DNA of 33,484 nucleotides from Didymodactylos carnosus (lineage: Eukaryota > Rotifera > Eurotatoria > Philodinida > Philodinidae). The notes below the pieces were generated by a model, which was given only the letters and a program-made list of their open reading frames with translations, did not search any database and was not told the DNA's origin. The stretch spans positions 1-33,484 of the forward strand of contig CAJNOQ010001296.1 in the NCBI GenBank assembly GCA_905250885.1, written 5' to 3'. Shown here piece by piece: positions 20,101 to 30,649 of this stretch (the first letter of the stretch is position 1; the number at the start of each line of letters is the position of its first letter). The position numbers and the translations under genes were made by a program.

Positions 20101-21933
20101 CATTGGGCTACCGGGCAAAGCCAANAATTTTTACCCACCCATACCCCCCCCAACCCCCGGCCCCCACCTCGGGGGGGGCGGGCATTGGGCTACGGTGCAA
20201 TGCGATTTCAATCTTGGTCCGATAAGCTTTTGATCATTGAGCCAACTCCGTTAGTTCGTAAAAAAAGGAGTGGACCATACTATGATAATTTGAGAAGAGG
20301 CTGAGCTACAATGCCTTTTCTAACTGGGTAAATCATAAAGTTCAAAAGCTTATTGGACCAAGATTGAAATCGCATTGGACCGTAGCCCAATGCCTTCCCG
20401 CCCCCGCACAGTGGGCATTTTTTGCTAGAGCAGGCGGACTTTAGCTTTATGTGTGAACTAAAATTTCATGAACCATTTTTTTATAGGTTTTTTATGATCC
20501 TCTTTCTAATGACATAAGGGTTGAGTTTTGTTAAAGTTTTCTGAGGGGTTTTCCAGAGATCCGGTCTCTGGAAAACGCTTCAGAAAACTTTCTCAGTATT
20601 AAACGGAGACATCGCCCAAATTGAAAGCAAAGTTTCTGATTTAGAATCCAAAGACATGACGGTAGACTGTGTCAACTGGTGGATACTTGTGCAGACTTTG
20701 TGCACTGTCTAGTCAGCCAGCTAGTTTGAAAATTGAAGAAGTTAAATTTTGGTGACGAAATTTTGAAGAAACGATATTTATCGAAACGTTCTTTTGAGAA
20801 ACGACGTGAAAAGTCAAGATTACTTGTCTTTCAAATACATCATCTTATTCGGTTTTTCACGCTCTTTCTTTTGATGCGTAATGTATTCGGTGCGATTTAG
20901 AGAAAAGATAGAAATTGACGAAACAGCATAAAACAGGTTTTCAAATCTGAAAATCGACTCGAAAGTCGGAAACGTTTTAGTATCAATGGATTGGTCTTGA
21001 AATATTGGATCGAAATATGTGTATGTTTCTTTTTTTTTGTAGAAAACGTCTTGCTTAAGAAACGCGAAATACTGAAGTAGTAAGTTTTCCTGTTGTCCAA
21101 AAAATCATTGTTACCTATCTAGCTATGCCAAATTAAGTCGGATATTGACCAGTTTTTCCGACCTACTATTCCGCTCAAGTAGCTATTTTTTGGAGCTGGA
21201 ACGAAATCTTGACCTATTTAGGCGGGCGAGATATATTAAAAACAAAAACACTTTCGTCGCCTATTCTTGAAAAGCAAACTTGGTTAGTTCAAAAGACAGT
21301 ATCTGTTGCAAGATTTTGCATAGATCGATTAATCAATTTTTATTGTCCACTTCTAGCTTTATTTATCTGCTGAGACGGCTGAAGAAAAAGTTCGTCTACT
21401 ACGCTCAATGGGTCAAACACACAATCCAGAACTAATAAAGAAAACACTTCGATTTATCTTGGAAACTGTAAGAGTTTATGTCTTTTCGACTTCTAGTTAT
21501 TGCTGCTGCTGCTTGTGCTCCATAGGATGATGTTAGGATACAAGACAGCTATATTGGTCTGGCTGGCTGTACAACCAATAGAGTTGGACGTGAATTAGTG
21601 TGGCATTATTTACGTGAAAATTGGAAAAAATTAGCCGAGAAATTCGGAGAGAAAAGCCGTTTCTTAATTTTTTTTGTTAACGTAAGTTGGTTGTTATAAA
21701 AAAAACAAAAAACATAATCGAACGTTTTTTCTTGTTTCTTTCAGGTTTTGTCTGACTTTGCTGATCAGAAAACGTCAACTGAAATAAAGAAATTTTTTGA
21801 TTCAACTAATACACCGATTGTTACACGTCCGGTAAATCGAATAGTCGAGAAAATTCATATGCGTGCGCAAGCGTTAAAACGAGACTCAAAAGCTATCGAA
21901 GATTACTTTATTTGTCGTAGTAAAGTTGTTTAG
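8132..21933 (+). CDS. Puromycin-sensitive-type M1 aminopeptidase, 19 exons
   Basis: A zinc metallopeptidase that removes N-terminal residues from peptides; family members are mostly cytosolic. Exons read from splice signals and homology: 8132-8257, 8323-8401, 9490-9563, 9622-9747, 12487-12594, 12664-12870, 12940-13010, 13079-13104, 15040-15055, 15114-15246, 15314-15344, 15456-15599, 16699-16806, 16880-17464, 18561-18689, 19293-19489, 21357-21467, 21526-21681, 21745-21933. They sum to 2616 nt (871 aa plus stop) with all phases agreeing, close to vertebrate cytosolic PSA length. Landmarks: substrate-binding GGMEN at 273-277, HELAH at 309-313 with the third zinc ligand Glu 332 (HEXXH-18-E), Tyr 395 in SYSKGA. 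The C-terminal ERAP1-like helical domain starts in exon 14 and ends KVV. No signal peptide is evident (start MTVTQPLF). Introns obey GT-AG. Seven are swollen by inserts, yet no exon lesion was found. An ATTAAA at 21981 may be the poly(A) signal. It is an orthologue or paralogue of NPEPPS; I cannot say which. Confidence 0.95.
8468..9486. mobile_element. 1019-bp foldback element with TA target duplication (intron 2)
   Basis: Terminal inverted repeats of about 280 bp (8468-8747 and 9208-9486), starting AGGTCAAGGAAATTC and ending GAATTTCCTTGACCT. Both ends are flanked by TA (8466-8467 and 9487-9488), the duplication expected for Tc1/mariner-type insertion. No transposase is seen, so it is non-autonomous. 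Removing the element and one TA leaves a 67-bp intron, like the gene's other small introns. The right-hand TA forms the TAG of the splice acceptor for exon 3. Confidence 0.85.
11028..11139. repeat. Near-perfect 41-bp hairpin (MITE-like)
   Basis: Arms 11028-11068 and 11099-11139 match at 40 of 41 positions, with words GAATGCATAACTATGTATTA and TATAATAAACA. The 30-bp loop is AT-rich. The near identity suggests a young insertion. No target duplication is obvious. Confidence 0.85.
11714..12272. repeat. Foldback element related to the one at 171-553
   Basis: Arms 11714-11790 and about 12198-12272 are inverted copies (GCAATCTC(G/A)GAAACAC; CATAGGTAATCGAATGCG). They share the GGTAATCGA core, the GTGGTAAC / GTGGCAGC block and the following TTTGTTTTT with the palindrome at 171-553, in the same order and spacing. 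The two therefore belong to one family. Confidence 0.7.
13159..15002. mobile_element. 1.84-kb palindromic element with about 0.65-kb arms
   Basis: Arms 13159-13847 and 13953-15002 are highly similar inverted copies, starting GTCAATGGCCACTTCC. The right arm is interrupted by a SINE (14202-14617). The left arm has about 65 bp (around 13500-13566) absent from the right arm. The central spacer is about 105 bp. No transposase and no clear target duplication were found. The high arm identity suggests a recent origin or ongoing gene conversion between arms. Confidence 0.85.
14202..14617 (-). mobile_element. tRNA-derived SINE with 12-bp target duplication
   Basis: On the minus strand the element begins at 14617 with a tRNA-like head: box A TGGCTGAGTGATTATG (14590-14605) and box B GTGTTCGAGCCTC (14550-14562), the internal Pol III promoter. 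It is flanked by CGCTTTCACTGG at 14190-14201 and 14618-14629, and the palindrome's other arm carries this site only once. It is about 416 bp long, GC-richer than its surroundings, and ends in a CTTCCTTCTACCTTCCTT tail rather than poly(A). Confidence 0.85.
15600..16698. repeat. Intron 12 (1.1 kb) with foldback insertion
   Basis: Imperfect terminal repeats rich in AGAGAGAG lie near 15623-15650 and 16635-16657, apparently next to TA on both sides. Internal arms at about 15966-16035 and 16290-16358 share TTTTTCTTGTTTTTAGAATC in inverted orientation. Taking out 15623-16657 leaves about 64 bp, a normal intron size for this gene. The minus-strand frame at 16388-16573 is probably chance. Confidence 0.65.
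17465..18560. other. Intron 14 (1.1 kb), content unresolved
   Basis: Donor GTATGG after TCAATTG, acceptor TTATTTTTAG before CATCGAAC. If this intron were not removed, the protein would end prematurely at KHL. The insert includes a GC-richer part (17820-18300) and a repeated word TTTCCGCGAT (17580s and 17740s). I could not find matching inverted arms, and the short frames (17496-17711, 17905-18105, 18306-18707) look like chance. Confidence 0.7.
18789..19199. repeat. Imperfect palindrome in intron 15
   Basis: Intron 15 is 18690-19292. The outer arms resemble each other around AGATCTTT...CGTAACGC (18790-18825) and GCGTTACGAAAGATCT (19170-19187). The inner arms at 18828-18885 and 18946-18992 share CTTAAAAAGTAC and TTTTTGCA(C/-)ATG. 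The decay suggests an older foldback insertion. Confidence 0.55.
19490..21356. repeat. Intron 16 (1.9 kb) with nested inverted and direct repeats
   Basis: Layers from outside in: inverted arms 19665-19728 / 21200-21263 (AATATATCTCG(T/C)CCGCCT), inverted arms 19774-19980 / 20715-20920 (about 206 bp, high identity), and an innermost hairpin 20179-20231 / 20343-20400. A direct repeat of about 70 bp (19979-20050 and 21123-21192, TAAGTCGGATATTGACC) crosses these layers. The centre has G- and C-runs and one undetermined base at 20125. The pattern suggests one foldback inserted into another. Confidence 0.75.
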
Positions 21934-22937
21934 TTTTGTGGAAGAAAAGACTAAGAAAAAAATTCAAGAACAATAGAGATATTAAACTGGGTAATTTTTC
22001 TTTTTTTTAATGTTTTTCTATGACCTGATTTTAACATTCGTCTTCATTTCGTATACTATGTAATGCAAGATCTTTTTTGTTTACAAGACATAACAAGTTG
22101 AACATTTAATCTATGCTTGAAAGATCGTAACGTACGTAGGAATTATAGTATTTATCCATATTCGCATTACATATGTCCAATCCACACTAGTGAAGACCAC
22201 ACATAGCAGCAATGGAAGGAAGCATGGAGCTGAAAAGCATAATAATGACAGAAGAGACCTTTAAACTTTGTTCAGATCAACTCGAAACTACCAGATACTT
22301 TGAAAAGTTTAATCAGTAACAAAAACTTATTTGTCAGAAAAGAAAGGCCAAAAGCACATGTTCTCTTTCTTTTTTGGTAACTAAGTAGTAGACCCAAAAA
22401 AATAACTATTTAGAAATATTGTAGCCTAAACCTACTAAGACCAGTTTCCTCAGCCCATTGAGAATGACCGTCAAATGGCCAAAATAGACCAATATTTTTT
22501 CTTACATACCTTGAATCTATGAAAAAACTGTGATTAAATGGATATGGACGTTATGGCTTAATCTATTAAAAATAGCTATAAAGAATTTTGATACAAGTTT
22601 AAGTTTAGACTATAGATCTTTTATCTACTGTTTTTGAAATTTTGAATTGGATGCTTGTCTATGAATGCGTAAAGTTGTTAAATAATATAGCATTAACTGA
22701 CTTAGCATTTGCCTGCCTATCCGAAATTCACAGATGCGAAATTTGAACAAAATCATTTTGTGGATTTATATGGGGAAAAAGGTAGCAAAGAAAAGTAAAC
22801 AAATGTCTCAAATAGGACCTGAAAAAAAGAAAAACTGAATTTCTGCTTTTTGAAGAAGTTTTGCAAATTTTGAAGATTTCTGTATTTAATCCACATCATT
22901 GCGCATATAGACATATTTTGATCACTCGATGACTTTT

Positions 22938-22998
22938 AGCACTGACCTTATAGAGAACTTTTTTACCCTATTTGAGAACCTCCAACTACTTGCAAGTT
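22938..22998. repeat. Direct repeat, copy 1
   Basis: Shares GACCTTATAGAGAACTT, TTTGAGAACCTCCAACTA and TGCAAGTT with 23367-23430 in the same orientation. The copies are about 430 bp apart. The boundaries are abrupt, and the function is unknown. Confidence 0.75.
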
Positions 22999-23366
22999 GT
23001 TGGTTTTAAAATCTTTTGGTGTAGCTTTCGTGTCAGATCAGAATTGAATCACGTTTGCTTTCTCCATCTTTCTTCTATTTATCTCTCACTGATATAGAGT
23101 TTTGTTGAAACATACATGGTGCAGCAATCTTCTGTTTACGAAAACCAAACTTTCTTGCTGAATGATCCTCTCTGACATGACGTGGTTTAGAATAAGACCG
23201 TTCTCATAAGCGTTTCAGAAGGCCTGTGATATTATCAAGTGACTCGTTCTCACATTCATGCTCTCTCTTTCGACCACATTCTAAAACGATGAAAAGTTCT
23301 ACACTTTCAGCATCAGCATGCATATTTCCCAGAAATGTCCTTAACCTGAAATTTTGCTACGGAATT

Positions 23367-23430
23367 AAGGAGCATTGACCTTATAGAGAACTTCTTTACC
23401 CTGTTTGAGAACCTCCAACTACCTGCAAGT
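23367..23430. repeat. Direct repeat, copy 2
   Basis: Second copy of the 22938-22998 sequence, with a few substitutions and then divergence after TGCAAGTT. Confidence 0.75.
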
Positions 23431-26400
23431 TATAGCTATAATTTTGTTATTTAACCGAAAGATCAAAAATATCTGATTTTGTAAGAGATATTAACTCTAA
23501 ATTGATTTGAGAGGTGTACATCCAAAGCGGTGTGTAGGCCTTTTTTGCTTTGTTCGAGAAAAGACAGGAAAAACAAGGAAAAAAACAGTGCCTAGAACCT
23601 CATCGGACTGTCTTCTCGAACTGTTGTACTCTGGGAAAGGCTGGATTACAAAGTTTTAATTTATTGAAAAATATACAAACTATCTTGCTTCTCACAAAAG
23701 GCGCGAATCAAATTGCAGCAGATACGAAAACGCTTTATGTTCGTAGTCGCTCACAACGATGAGGTTCTGAAAAACGTATAACAAATATCTAACATAAAGT
23801 ATTACAGCCCGATGATGTTCCTTTTAGGTTAATGTATAGGTCTATTTTGAGAATTTCACTGCACCATCCTAAAAGGTCGCAGACACCTGAAATTTATATG
23901 AGTTTGATCATAAAGTTTATTCGATATTTAGTAATGCTATTTTCCATACTAGTATTCGATTTTAAGTAATAATTGTGTAGCTATCATGCCGACTTTTCAG
24001 ATGAAATTTTTTGCCGGAAAAACTGCTCTTATATTGGTAACAATTTATCTCTCATGTTAACGACAACGCTTAAACCTTCGTTACTTTTGTTTCTCAAGAA
24101 GGTAAAAGACATTTTTATTGATAATGTGATCCTGAATTCAATTGAAACAAATAATCATGTGACTTAAATATATTAAATATAAGTTTAAAAAGGAATTTTA
24201 ACAAGTGTTTAATAATATTGCCGAAAAATTTTAGATTTTGAAATAAGTTAGCTAGTTTGAAAGAGCATAAAAAATTAGCTAGAAACCCAAAGTTTTACGG
24301 TTCTGAAACAAAGTCTTCTAATGTTTCAAGAAAAACTTGTTTAAACCCGCAATATTGATATATGAAAAATCATGGATTTTCATACTTTTTGTTTTTTGAA
24401 ATTTTCGGCCAAAAAAAATTGATAAAAGGTATTACCAATTTAAACCAATAGATAGACCGAAAGATGCTCTACAAAACTATACATTTTATTTATTCACTAT
24501 ATGTGTCAAGAAAAAAATAAACTCATTATAATGTGTGTACTTGACGATTTCTCCATACTGTATTTTTATGTTTTTGCTTCTTTTATGCACTTTTTCTTTA
24601 AAAGCCTAGACTTAGTTTTACATATTCGTGTAGAGCATCGAAAAGCGCATCTTTTGATAAAAAAATATTTATTCTAAAGTACTGGCAAAGTCTCGAAAAG
24701 TCCAAAATAGTGCTGCTCATTACACAAGATTTTTCCCATTTTTCATGAAAACTCACTGAATAATCTTTTATTTTGACGAGAATAATTACAATTTATGTCA
24801 AAACTAATTAGATATTTGAAATCGGCACTAAAAACTGGTCCAGTCCATATGTGTTTCAAGGATTTTTAGCAAACTGTTTTCAACGTAAATTTTACTCTGG
24901 CTCCTCTCAAGCATTTGAAGACACATGAGTTTCATTAAAAAGATATTTAGGTATTATAAATGAAGTTCTAAACCTGTGAAATGCTAGTAAAATAGGAAAT
25001 TGACTGTTCGGAAATCGCGTGAACAGTTGGGGGAAGAATAGGTGTTTAGAAAATATCACGAAAAATCACACGAGGGAGGGAAGATAAGATGGATTGATAA
25101 GGTGATTGACACTACTTACTGGTTCTTTCTAAAAAATTAACTATTTATATGACAAAGTTCCCTTTTCCAGTTAAACAATCTCTAATTCTCTTTCTGGAAT
25201 CGTTTCTTAGTATAGGTTTTCCGAAAACATAAGTTACTAAAAGGCAAGCCATTTTAGATGACTAAAACGTGAAGTTAACAAAATCTTTTTGCTTCTCAAT
25301 CACAGTCGGATCTGCTTAGAAAGTCATCATTTCAAGTATTGGATCAAACCATACACAGAGGAGACCATCACTATGCTGTCGGCGAGCAAACATAAGCTTA
25401 ACGTACTTTAATGCATCTCAAACAATAATCATTCTCAGTTACATAATCCACATACGAGAGTGACAATGAATCTCAGAATACGAACACTTCGATATTAGTT
25501 AGTAAAAGTATTTTTCACCTCACCTTACGGCTAGTTTCGTTCGAAGCAAGCATTTTGAAGCAAAATTCTAGGGACAAAAGTTATTCAGAATTGAATTCTG
25601 CAGTCTCTAACGAGAGTTTTTTCCCCCCTTAAGTCCCTTAAGCAGTGTGGGTCGAAAACTATCATTCTATTGGCACGCTCGATCTATACCAGAGTTGGAA
25701 CCGGATCGATAAATCGGTCGACCCGATCCGATCCGTTTAAACTTTTCAATCGGCCGTTTTTTACCGTTTTTTCACCGATTTATCTTTAGAAAAATTTTTT
25801 AGGCTTTTGCTTCTTTTCAAATCACTTTTTCAGAAAAAAGAGAAAGTATTCTTTTAATATGGTAGCAAGGATTATTTCAAGAGTCCGTTATTGGGCAAAG
25901 TAACTTAAGCCAAAACTTACGTGATTTTCTTTTTTTCATGTAAATTTCAAAAGCGTAAACAAAATAGAGTTTTACTTTCACCTGATAACGCCTATAATTT
26001 TAAGAAGGGTTTCAAGAAATTTCGAGCTATGCATTCAACGAGTAAGTAAAAAATAGACGTGTATTTATGAACACATAGTAATTAGTTACGATTTGTTCAT
26101 TTTTTTTTATTTTTTCTGCTTTGTGCACAAAATAGTATACAGAAATATATCAGTCAGAACTGTTACCATTCTTGTTCGCGCAGTGAAAGTGTGTACAGAA
26201 GTATCTATTTTATAGACTGGTTATTCTCATTAACATGTTTCAATGTCAAAGTCATCGCTATCAGATAAAATGGAACAAAGTGAAATATAATTAGTTGGAC
26301 TGTGTATATCTGATAGTGCTGACGAAAAAGAAGGCAGAGATAATGTGATAAAGAGAACGACTAGTTAGCATTTTCTCCGTTGGTACTGAATAGTATTGCC

Positions 26401-26728
26401 GTCGATTAGTATGGCCTTCCATTTTTATTAGGAAAAGTGTCTAGGTGAGGAAATTGAAAATACAGTTTTCAGAAATGTAAAACTGGCTTTTTAGTGCCAA
26501 AATTTAACTTTTTTCAAAAACTAATGTGAGATTCGTAATCAGTGTCAAAAACTGCATCTAGTGATATGCTCCTCTAAGTTCTGCTCTAAAATAATCTTTT
26601 CAAAAACTTGATCAGCGGAGTCTCGAGTTACGTGGACAAGCCGTGTACAGTACAATGAGTTAGCAATCGATCCATATACAGTATATATGAAGATTCATGT
26701 CATGTGTTTGTTGGCAATTCAATATCAC

Positions 26729-28852
26729 TTAAGCCTCCAAGGACGTTGTCTTCAGACCAGTAGCAACCGGCCCATGTGAGGGCTTTTGGTTCACTTCTGT
26801 TTCTCCTAGTTGTACTAGTTGGACATTAGCCCCTTCAGATGTCGATTCTTTCACCTGAATTTCTTCATAAGGTGCATCATTAGAAGCAATGTTGCCGGAT
26901 GTTGAGACAAAATCTTGTACTATCGAATTGTGAAAACTCGGATTAATGGCTTTGGCAATAAAATGAAGAGCAGCTGTTGCTGCGCAAGCGCGAGGACATA
27001 ACGCGTATAGAAATTGTTTTTCATCTTTATCGCGTCTGGTAGCATTTGGATTCACTTGAAGTATTAGCGAATTGCCAGATTCGATATATGTAAATTTGTT
27101 TTTATCATTATTCGTGTAAATAAATACACGTATGTTTTTCAAACCACGCCTCTCCAAGGCATCTTTCCAACACTCTTTCGATTTATCAGTATTCATGTGT
27201 CCAGGATAAATATAAATTGTCAATGATTGTCCCTGTTGGGCTTCTACAAACTCTACTCCAAAATTTTCTGCAGAAAAAGAGTTACTTTTCTCGTATACTG
27301 GTGAAATATATGCTCTTGTATCATTTGTTGTATTAACTGACGTTGGATAACTGGTTAATGACGAACTTGGTGGAAATATTAAGACATGACGATACTTTTT
27401 CGACTGTTTGTTTTCATCGTCAGGTTTCATAAATTTATCGTGTATCAATTTCCAGTATTCGTTGATGTACTGGAATTGCTTGCCTTTTGCATCATGCTTG
27501 AACAATTTACGATATTCTTGTAGAATATCGACTTTTTCATTATCGATTAAATCGTCTTTGATACAGGAGCAAACGTAAGCTACTTGTGCCATTGGCTTAT
27601 ATTCTTTTTCCCACAGAATATCATCCTCGATATTGTAGTCATCCGGGATGTTTTGATAATCTGGATTGTATTTTGTGTAAAAAGGTCCTTCTGCAACTTT
27701 CTGTTCGTTTGCTCCACTAATTTGTTGCAATAGAAGAATTTGTTGTTCTTTTAATGAACGAATTTTTTCCTGTGGATGAATTTCTTTCTGACTCTCTGCT
27801 TGTTTGAATTTATCATTTAGTTTTTCTTCCGCCTGTCGATTTTCGTCCAATTTCTTAATGTTATCCAGTCGACACCTGTATTCTTCTGACAATTTAATAT
27901 TTTCATTTTCGGTAAAAATCTGACGTTCTTTTAGCAATTTATGAATTTCTTTCACTCGACGAGTATGTTTCAATCGACGAAGAATATGTTTTACAATATC
28001 AGGATGTAGAATTACGGCATTGTTACTAGCACGATCCATTGGAAAACTATATGGTATTGTTGGCAGCATGCCTCCCATATCGAAGAAGCAAAAGTTCTTG
28101 CTATTGTCAAAAATCCGCTGGAGTTCTTTAGGTGTTGCAAATAGAGAAGACGAAATCGCTCGACAGTATTCTGCAGTTAATGAATGATGACCAGGATGAA
28201 CGACTGAACACCGATCGATCGGCCATATTCCATCATCATCGGTAGCAAGAATGATGGGTGCTTTCAACTTGAATAATTCATCGAGACAATGAGTTCGCGC
28301 ATAATTTCCTTGACGTAAATTATCGTTCAGTAAGTATTCATTACTAGTAATATTGACTTCGAAAGCTATATTCTCAAATAGTTGGGAAGCTTGATGACGC
28401 ATTTCTGCTCGAAGTACAGACGATTTTCGATGCATTGATGAGCTCATGCTATCACCGAGAATCCGCTCAAAAGCTATACCATGATCAATTCGAATACCGT
28501 AGTCAAGTTTGTATCGTAAGAAGCGTAGACAGCAAAAGACAATGTACATATGAGCGACAAACGATCGATATGCTGGCGTGTCATCATCGGCATATTGAAC
28601 ATTTTCACCGCAGTGAACACGTACGCCGAACTGAGAATATTTATTTTGTGTGCCATTTTGTCTGCGATCTCGTATTTCTTTTATGTATTCGATAAATGGA
28701 GATGTCACAAATGGACAATAGGGATATCCTAGTTCATCAGCAAATAGATCGATTCCAACTACCCACTCATAAAACCATGGTATGTTTCCGGCATTTTCCT
28801 TCAACTTTGTGAGTTTTTCAACATTGTCACTGAATAAACTACTTGTTTGCAC
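26729..28852 (-). CDS. Adenosine/AMP-deaminase-superfamily protein, 5' exon(s) not found
   Basis: An open frame of 707 codons ending SLEA at a TAA (26729-26731). Residues about 30-260 match the second half of an adenosine/AMP-deaminase-type TIM barrel: VVGIDLFADE, VRVHCGENV (zinc-ligand His and catalytic Glu), IRIDHGIAF (catalytic His), FEVNITSNEYLL, and ILATDDDGIWP (Asp ligand pair). SLTAEYCRAI follows. Residues about 300-385 are charged and probably coiled coil. The remaining 300 or so residues (including FPPSSSLTSY and YIYPGHMNTD) I do not recognise. The first codon is GTG, not ATG, and the family's N-terminal HxH zinc motif is absent, so one or more 5' exons should lie upstream; a TTATTCAG inside the start could be an acceptor. 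If none exists, this is a truncated or non-enzymatic relative. The reaction (adenosine, AMP or other) cannot be told from sequence. Confidence 0.8.
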   Translation of the reverse strand: MQTSSLFSDNVEKLTKLKENAGNIPWFYEWVVGIDLFADELGYPYCPFVTSPFIEYIKEIRDRRQNGTQNKYSQFGVRVHCGENVQYADDDTPAYRSFVAHMYIVFCCLRFLRYKLDYGIRIDHGIAFERILGDSMSSSMHRKSSVLRAEMRHQASQLFENIAFEVNITSNEYLLNDNLRQGNYARTHCLDELFKLKAPIILATDDDGIWPIDRCSVVHPGHHSLTAEYCRAISSSLFATPKELQRIFDNSKNFCFFDMGGMLPTIPYSFPMDRASNNAVILHPDIVKHILRRLKHTRRVKEIHKLLKERQIFTENENIKLSEEYRCRLDNIKKLDENRQAEEKLNDKFKQAESQKEIHPQEKIRSLKEQQILLLQQISGANEQKVAEGPFYTKYNPDYQNIPDDYNIEDDILWEKEYKPMAQVAYVCSCIKDDLIDNEKVDILQEYRKLFKHDAKGKQFQYINEYWKLIHDKFMKPDDENKQSKKYRHVLIFPPSSSLTSYPTSVNTTNDTRAYISPVYEKSNSFSAENFGVEFVEAQQGQSLTIYIYPGHMNTDKSKECWKDALERRGLKNIRVFIYTNNDKNKFTYIESGNSLILQVNPNATRRDKDEKQFLYALCPRACAATAALHFIAKAINPSFHNSIVQDFVSTSGNIASNDAPYEEIQVKESTSEGANVQLVQLGETEVNQKPSHGPVATGLKTTSLEA

Positions 28853-30640
28853 AGAAAAGATAACAGTTATATTCGCGCATTTTGTTTCTCAACTGACAAT
28901 GGCGGAACAGAAAAATGACGAAACAGTCTGATGTATTTAAAAATGACTGCCAGAGTGGCCTGAAAGTGTAAACATGTTGAATAACTGGTCTCTTTTCTCG
29001 TTTCTGTGAAGAAAAATGTGACAAATGTGAAGCAAATGTCAATAAAGATATATGTATATCTCTATTCGAATGCTAGAGGCCTATTACTTTTTTATACCGA
29101 TTTTACCAATGTCCACGCCTGTGGACATGATAAAGGAGATGATAAAGGGTTAAGAACGCTCACTGTTTTATGTCATTAACTCTAGCTTATTATATAACGG
29201 TAAAATAATCTCTAGTTGTCATGACTGCTTATTTTATATCTGGGTATGATTTTGTAGAGTATTTCGCAGTCGCACATCTTTTAAAAAGAAGTTTAGACGG
29301 ATCGGATCAAAACTGACCGAATAGTAGCAAAAACAAAAAAGTCTCATTTTCTCTGCCACACGCGTTACATGCGAGGTAGCCCAAAGGTTATTTAAAGTAA
29401 GTGCACGCTCATTCATCCATCCATGTTCCCGCATAATAGATAGGAAGATTTAGACCCTCAAGACATTAACCATAGTATGAACCGTTTCTGTGAATGAGGT
29501 TAAGAACTAGGCTTGTTAAAGGATGGACAATCTATCAGCTATTAAAAATAGCTGTGTCAGAGAAGAAAATTTAGCCTTCCACAGGTGACTTATTTTAACT
29601 GTCTCGTCCTTCCTTCCTTGAATAAGTTGTTTATTAAAAGTGGTATGCCTAATAACTTGCCAAATACAGCTGAACTCTAATCGTAGGAAAATCCATTGGT
29701 CTCCTATAAAAATAGCTTAGACCAGCTTTCTCACGTTACACGCCTGTTATGGCTATGTAGAACAGACTGGTATTAAACTCTATCTTTTAAACAAATGATA
29801 AAAAGTCATATGAATTAGAACATCAGCAACGTTTTCTGCAAAACGTCGTTTGACGCAGAACACATAAAACGAAAAATTGTGCTTTTCAAAAATTTAAATA
29901 TTTTGCCTTTTTTAGGAATTTTATTATTTTCAAGTGATCGGTTTCAGAGACCGAAACGAGTCAGGGTCATGTTCTGGTGAAAAAAAAAATTTCGGATCCC
30001 GTTCGGACCACTGGAAAAAAGCTTTCGATTTTTTTATGCGTTTTTCTGAGAAAATTTTAAAGTTACATCCTCTTTTTATGGTTCAAAAACTTTTTCCGAG
30101 TTCATTCGGATCAAAGAAAAAATTTATCAAGTAATTATGTCGGTATGACGTTTATGCTAATGTAATTTAGTTGAGTTTAACTGAACGATAGCCGTGTCAG
30201 GTCTTTCTTTAATCAAATTTGTTATTTTTAATACATTTCTTCGATCATTGTAATATGTTTTAAAATCTAGGTAAGAATAATAATAAATAGTTGTGGAAAC
30301 AAATCAAACAAAGATGGTATTGATAGTTGGTATCGGTCGAATGGAATCCAATAATTAATAAATGATACTAAAAGGGTAAAAATAATAGTTTATCTATCTG
30401 TTGGAACTAAACTATTACTTAATTAATTTGGATGACGGATGGAAGTATGATCCTTCAAAAATGATATCGGTTTTTGAAAGTAAACGAAAAAACCAGTCAA
30501 ACGTTATTTCAATGTAAATGTAATAAGTGAAGAATATAGACGTGTTGCATCATTTACCGAGTACAAATGTCTTACAATATCTGGTGAAACGTATTAAACA
30601 GAATATATGTCATGATTTTTTTTATTTGAGATTTAATAAT
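28853..30640. other. Upstream of the deaminase-like gene, no certain exon
   Basis: A minus-strand stretch near 28890-29010, after TTTTTCTTCACAG, reads openly (PVIQHVYTFRPLWQSF) and could be an upstream exon, but I could not join it convincingly to the main frame or find an HxH motif. The rest, including the frames at 29234-29434 and 29934-30134, shows no recognisable coding sequence or repeats. Confidence 0.35.
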
Positions 30641-30649
30641 ACAATTAAG

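Larger units (their letters stand above)
21934..26728. other. Intergenic, 4.8 kb, no gene seen
   Basis: AT-rich sequence between the aminopeptidase and the convergent deaminase-like gene. It contains a dispersed direct repeat (22938-22998 and 23367-23430). The frames at 23550-23762 and 23973-24167 show no recognisable protein. A locally GC-rich piece with several GATC and CGAT words lies at 25690-25760. No RNA gene was recognised. Confidence 0.55.

Noticed and set aside
25640..25760. Locally GC-rich stretch with GATC/CGAT words as a regulatory site or palindrome
   Set aside because: The words are short and overlapping, with no extended symmetry or neighbouring gene start.
28435..28732. Open frames on both strands inside the deaminase-like gene
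   Set aside because: They are shadows of a long coding frame with clear family motifs.
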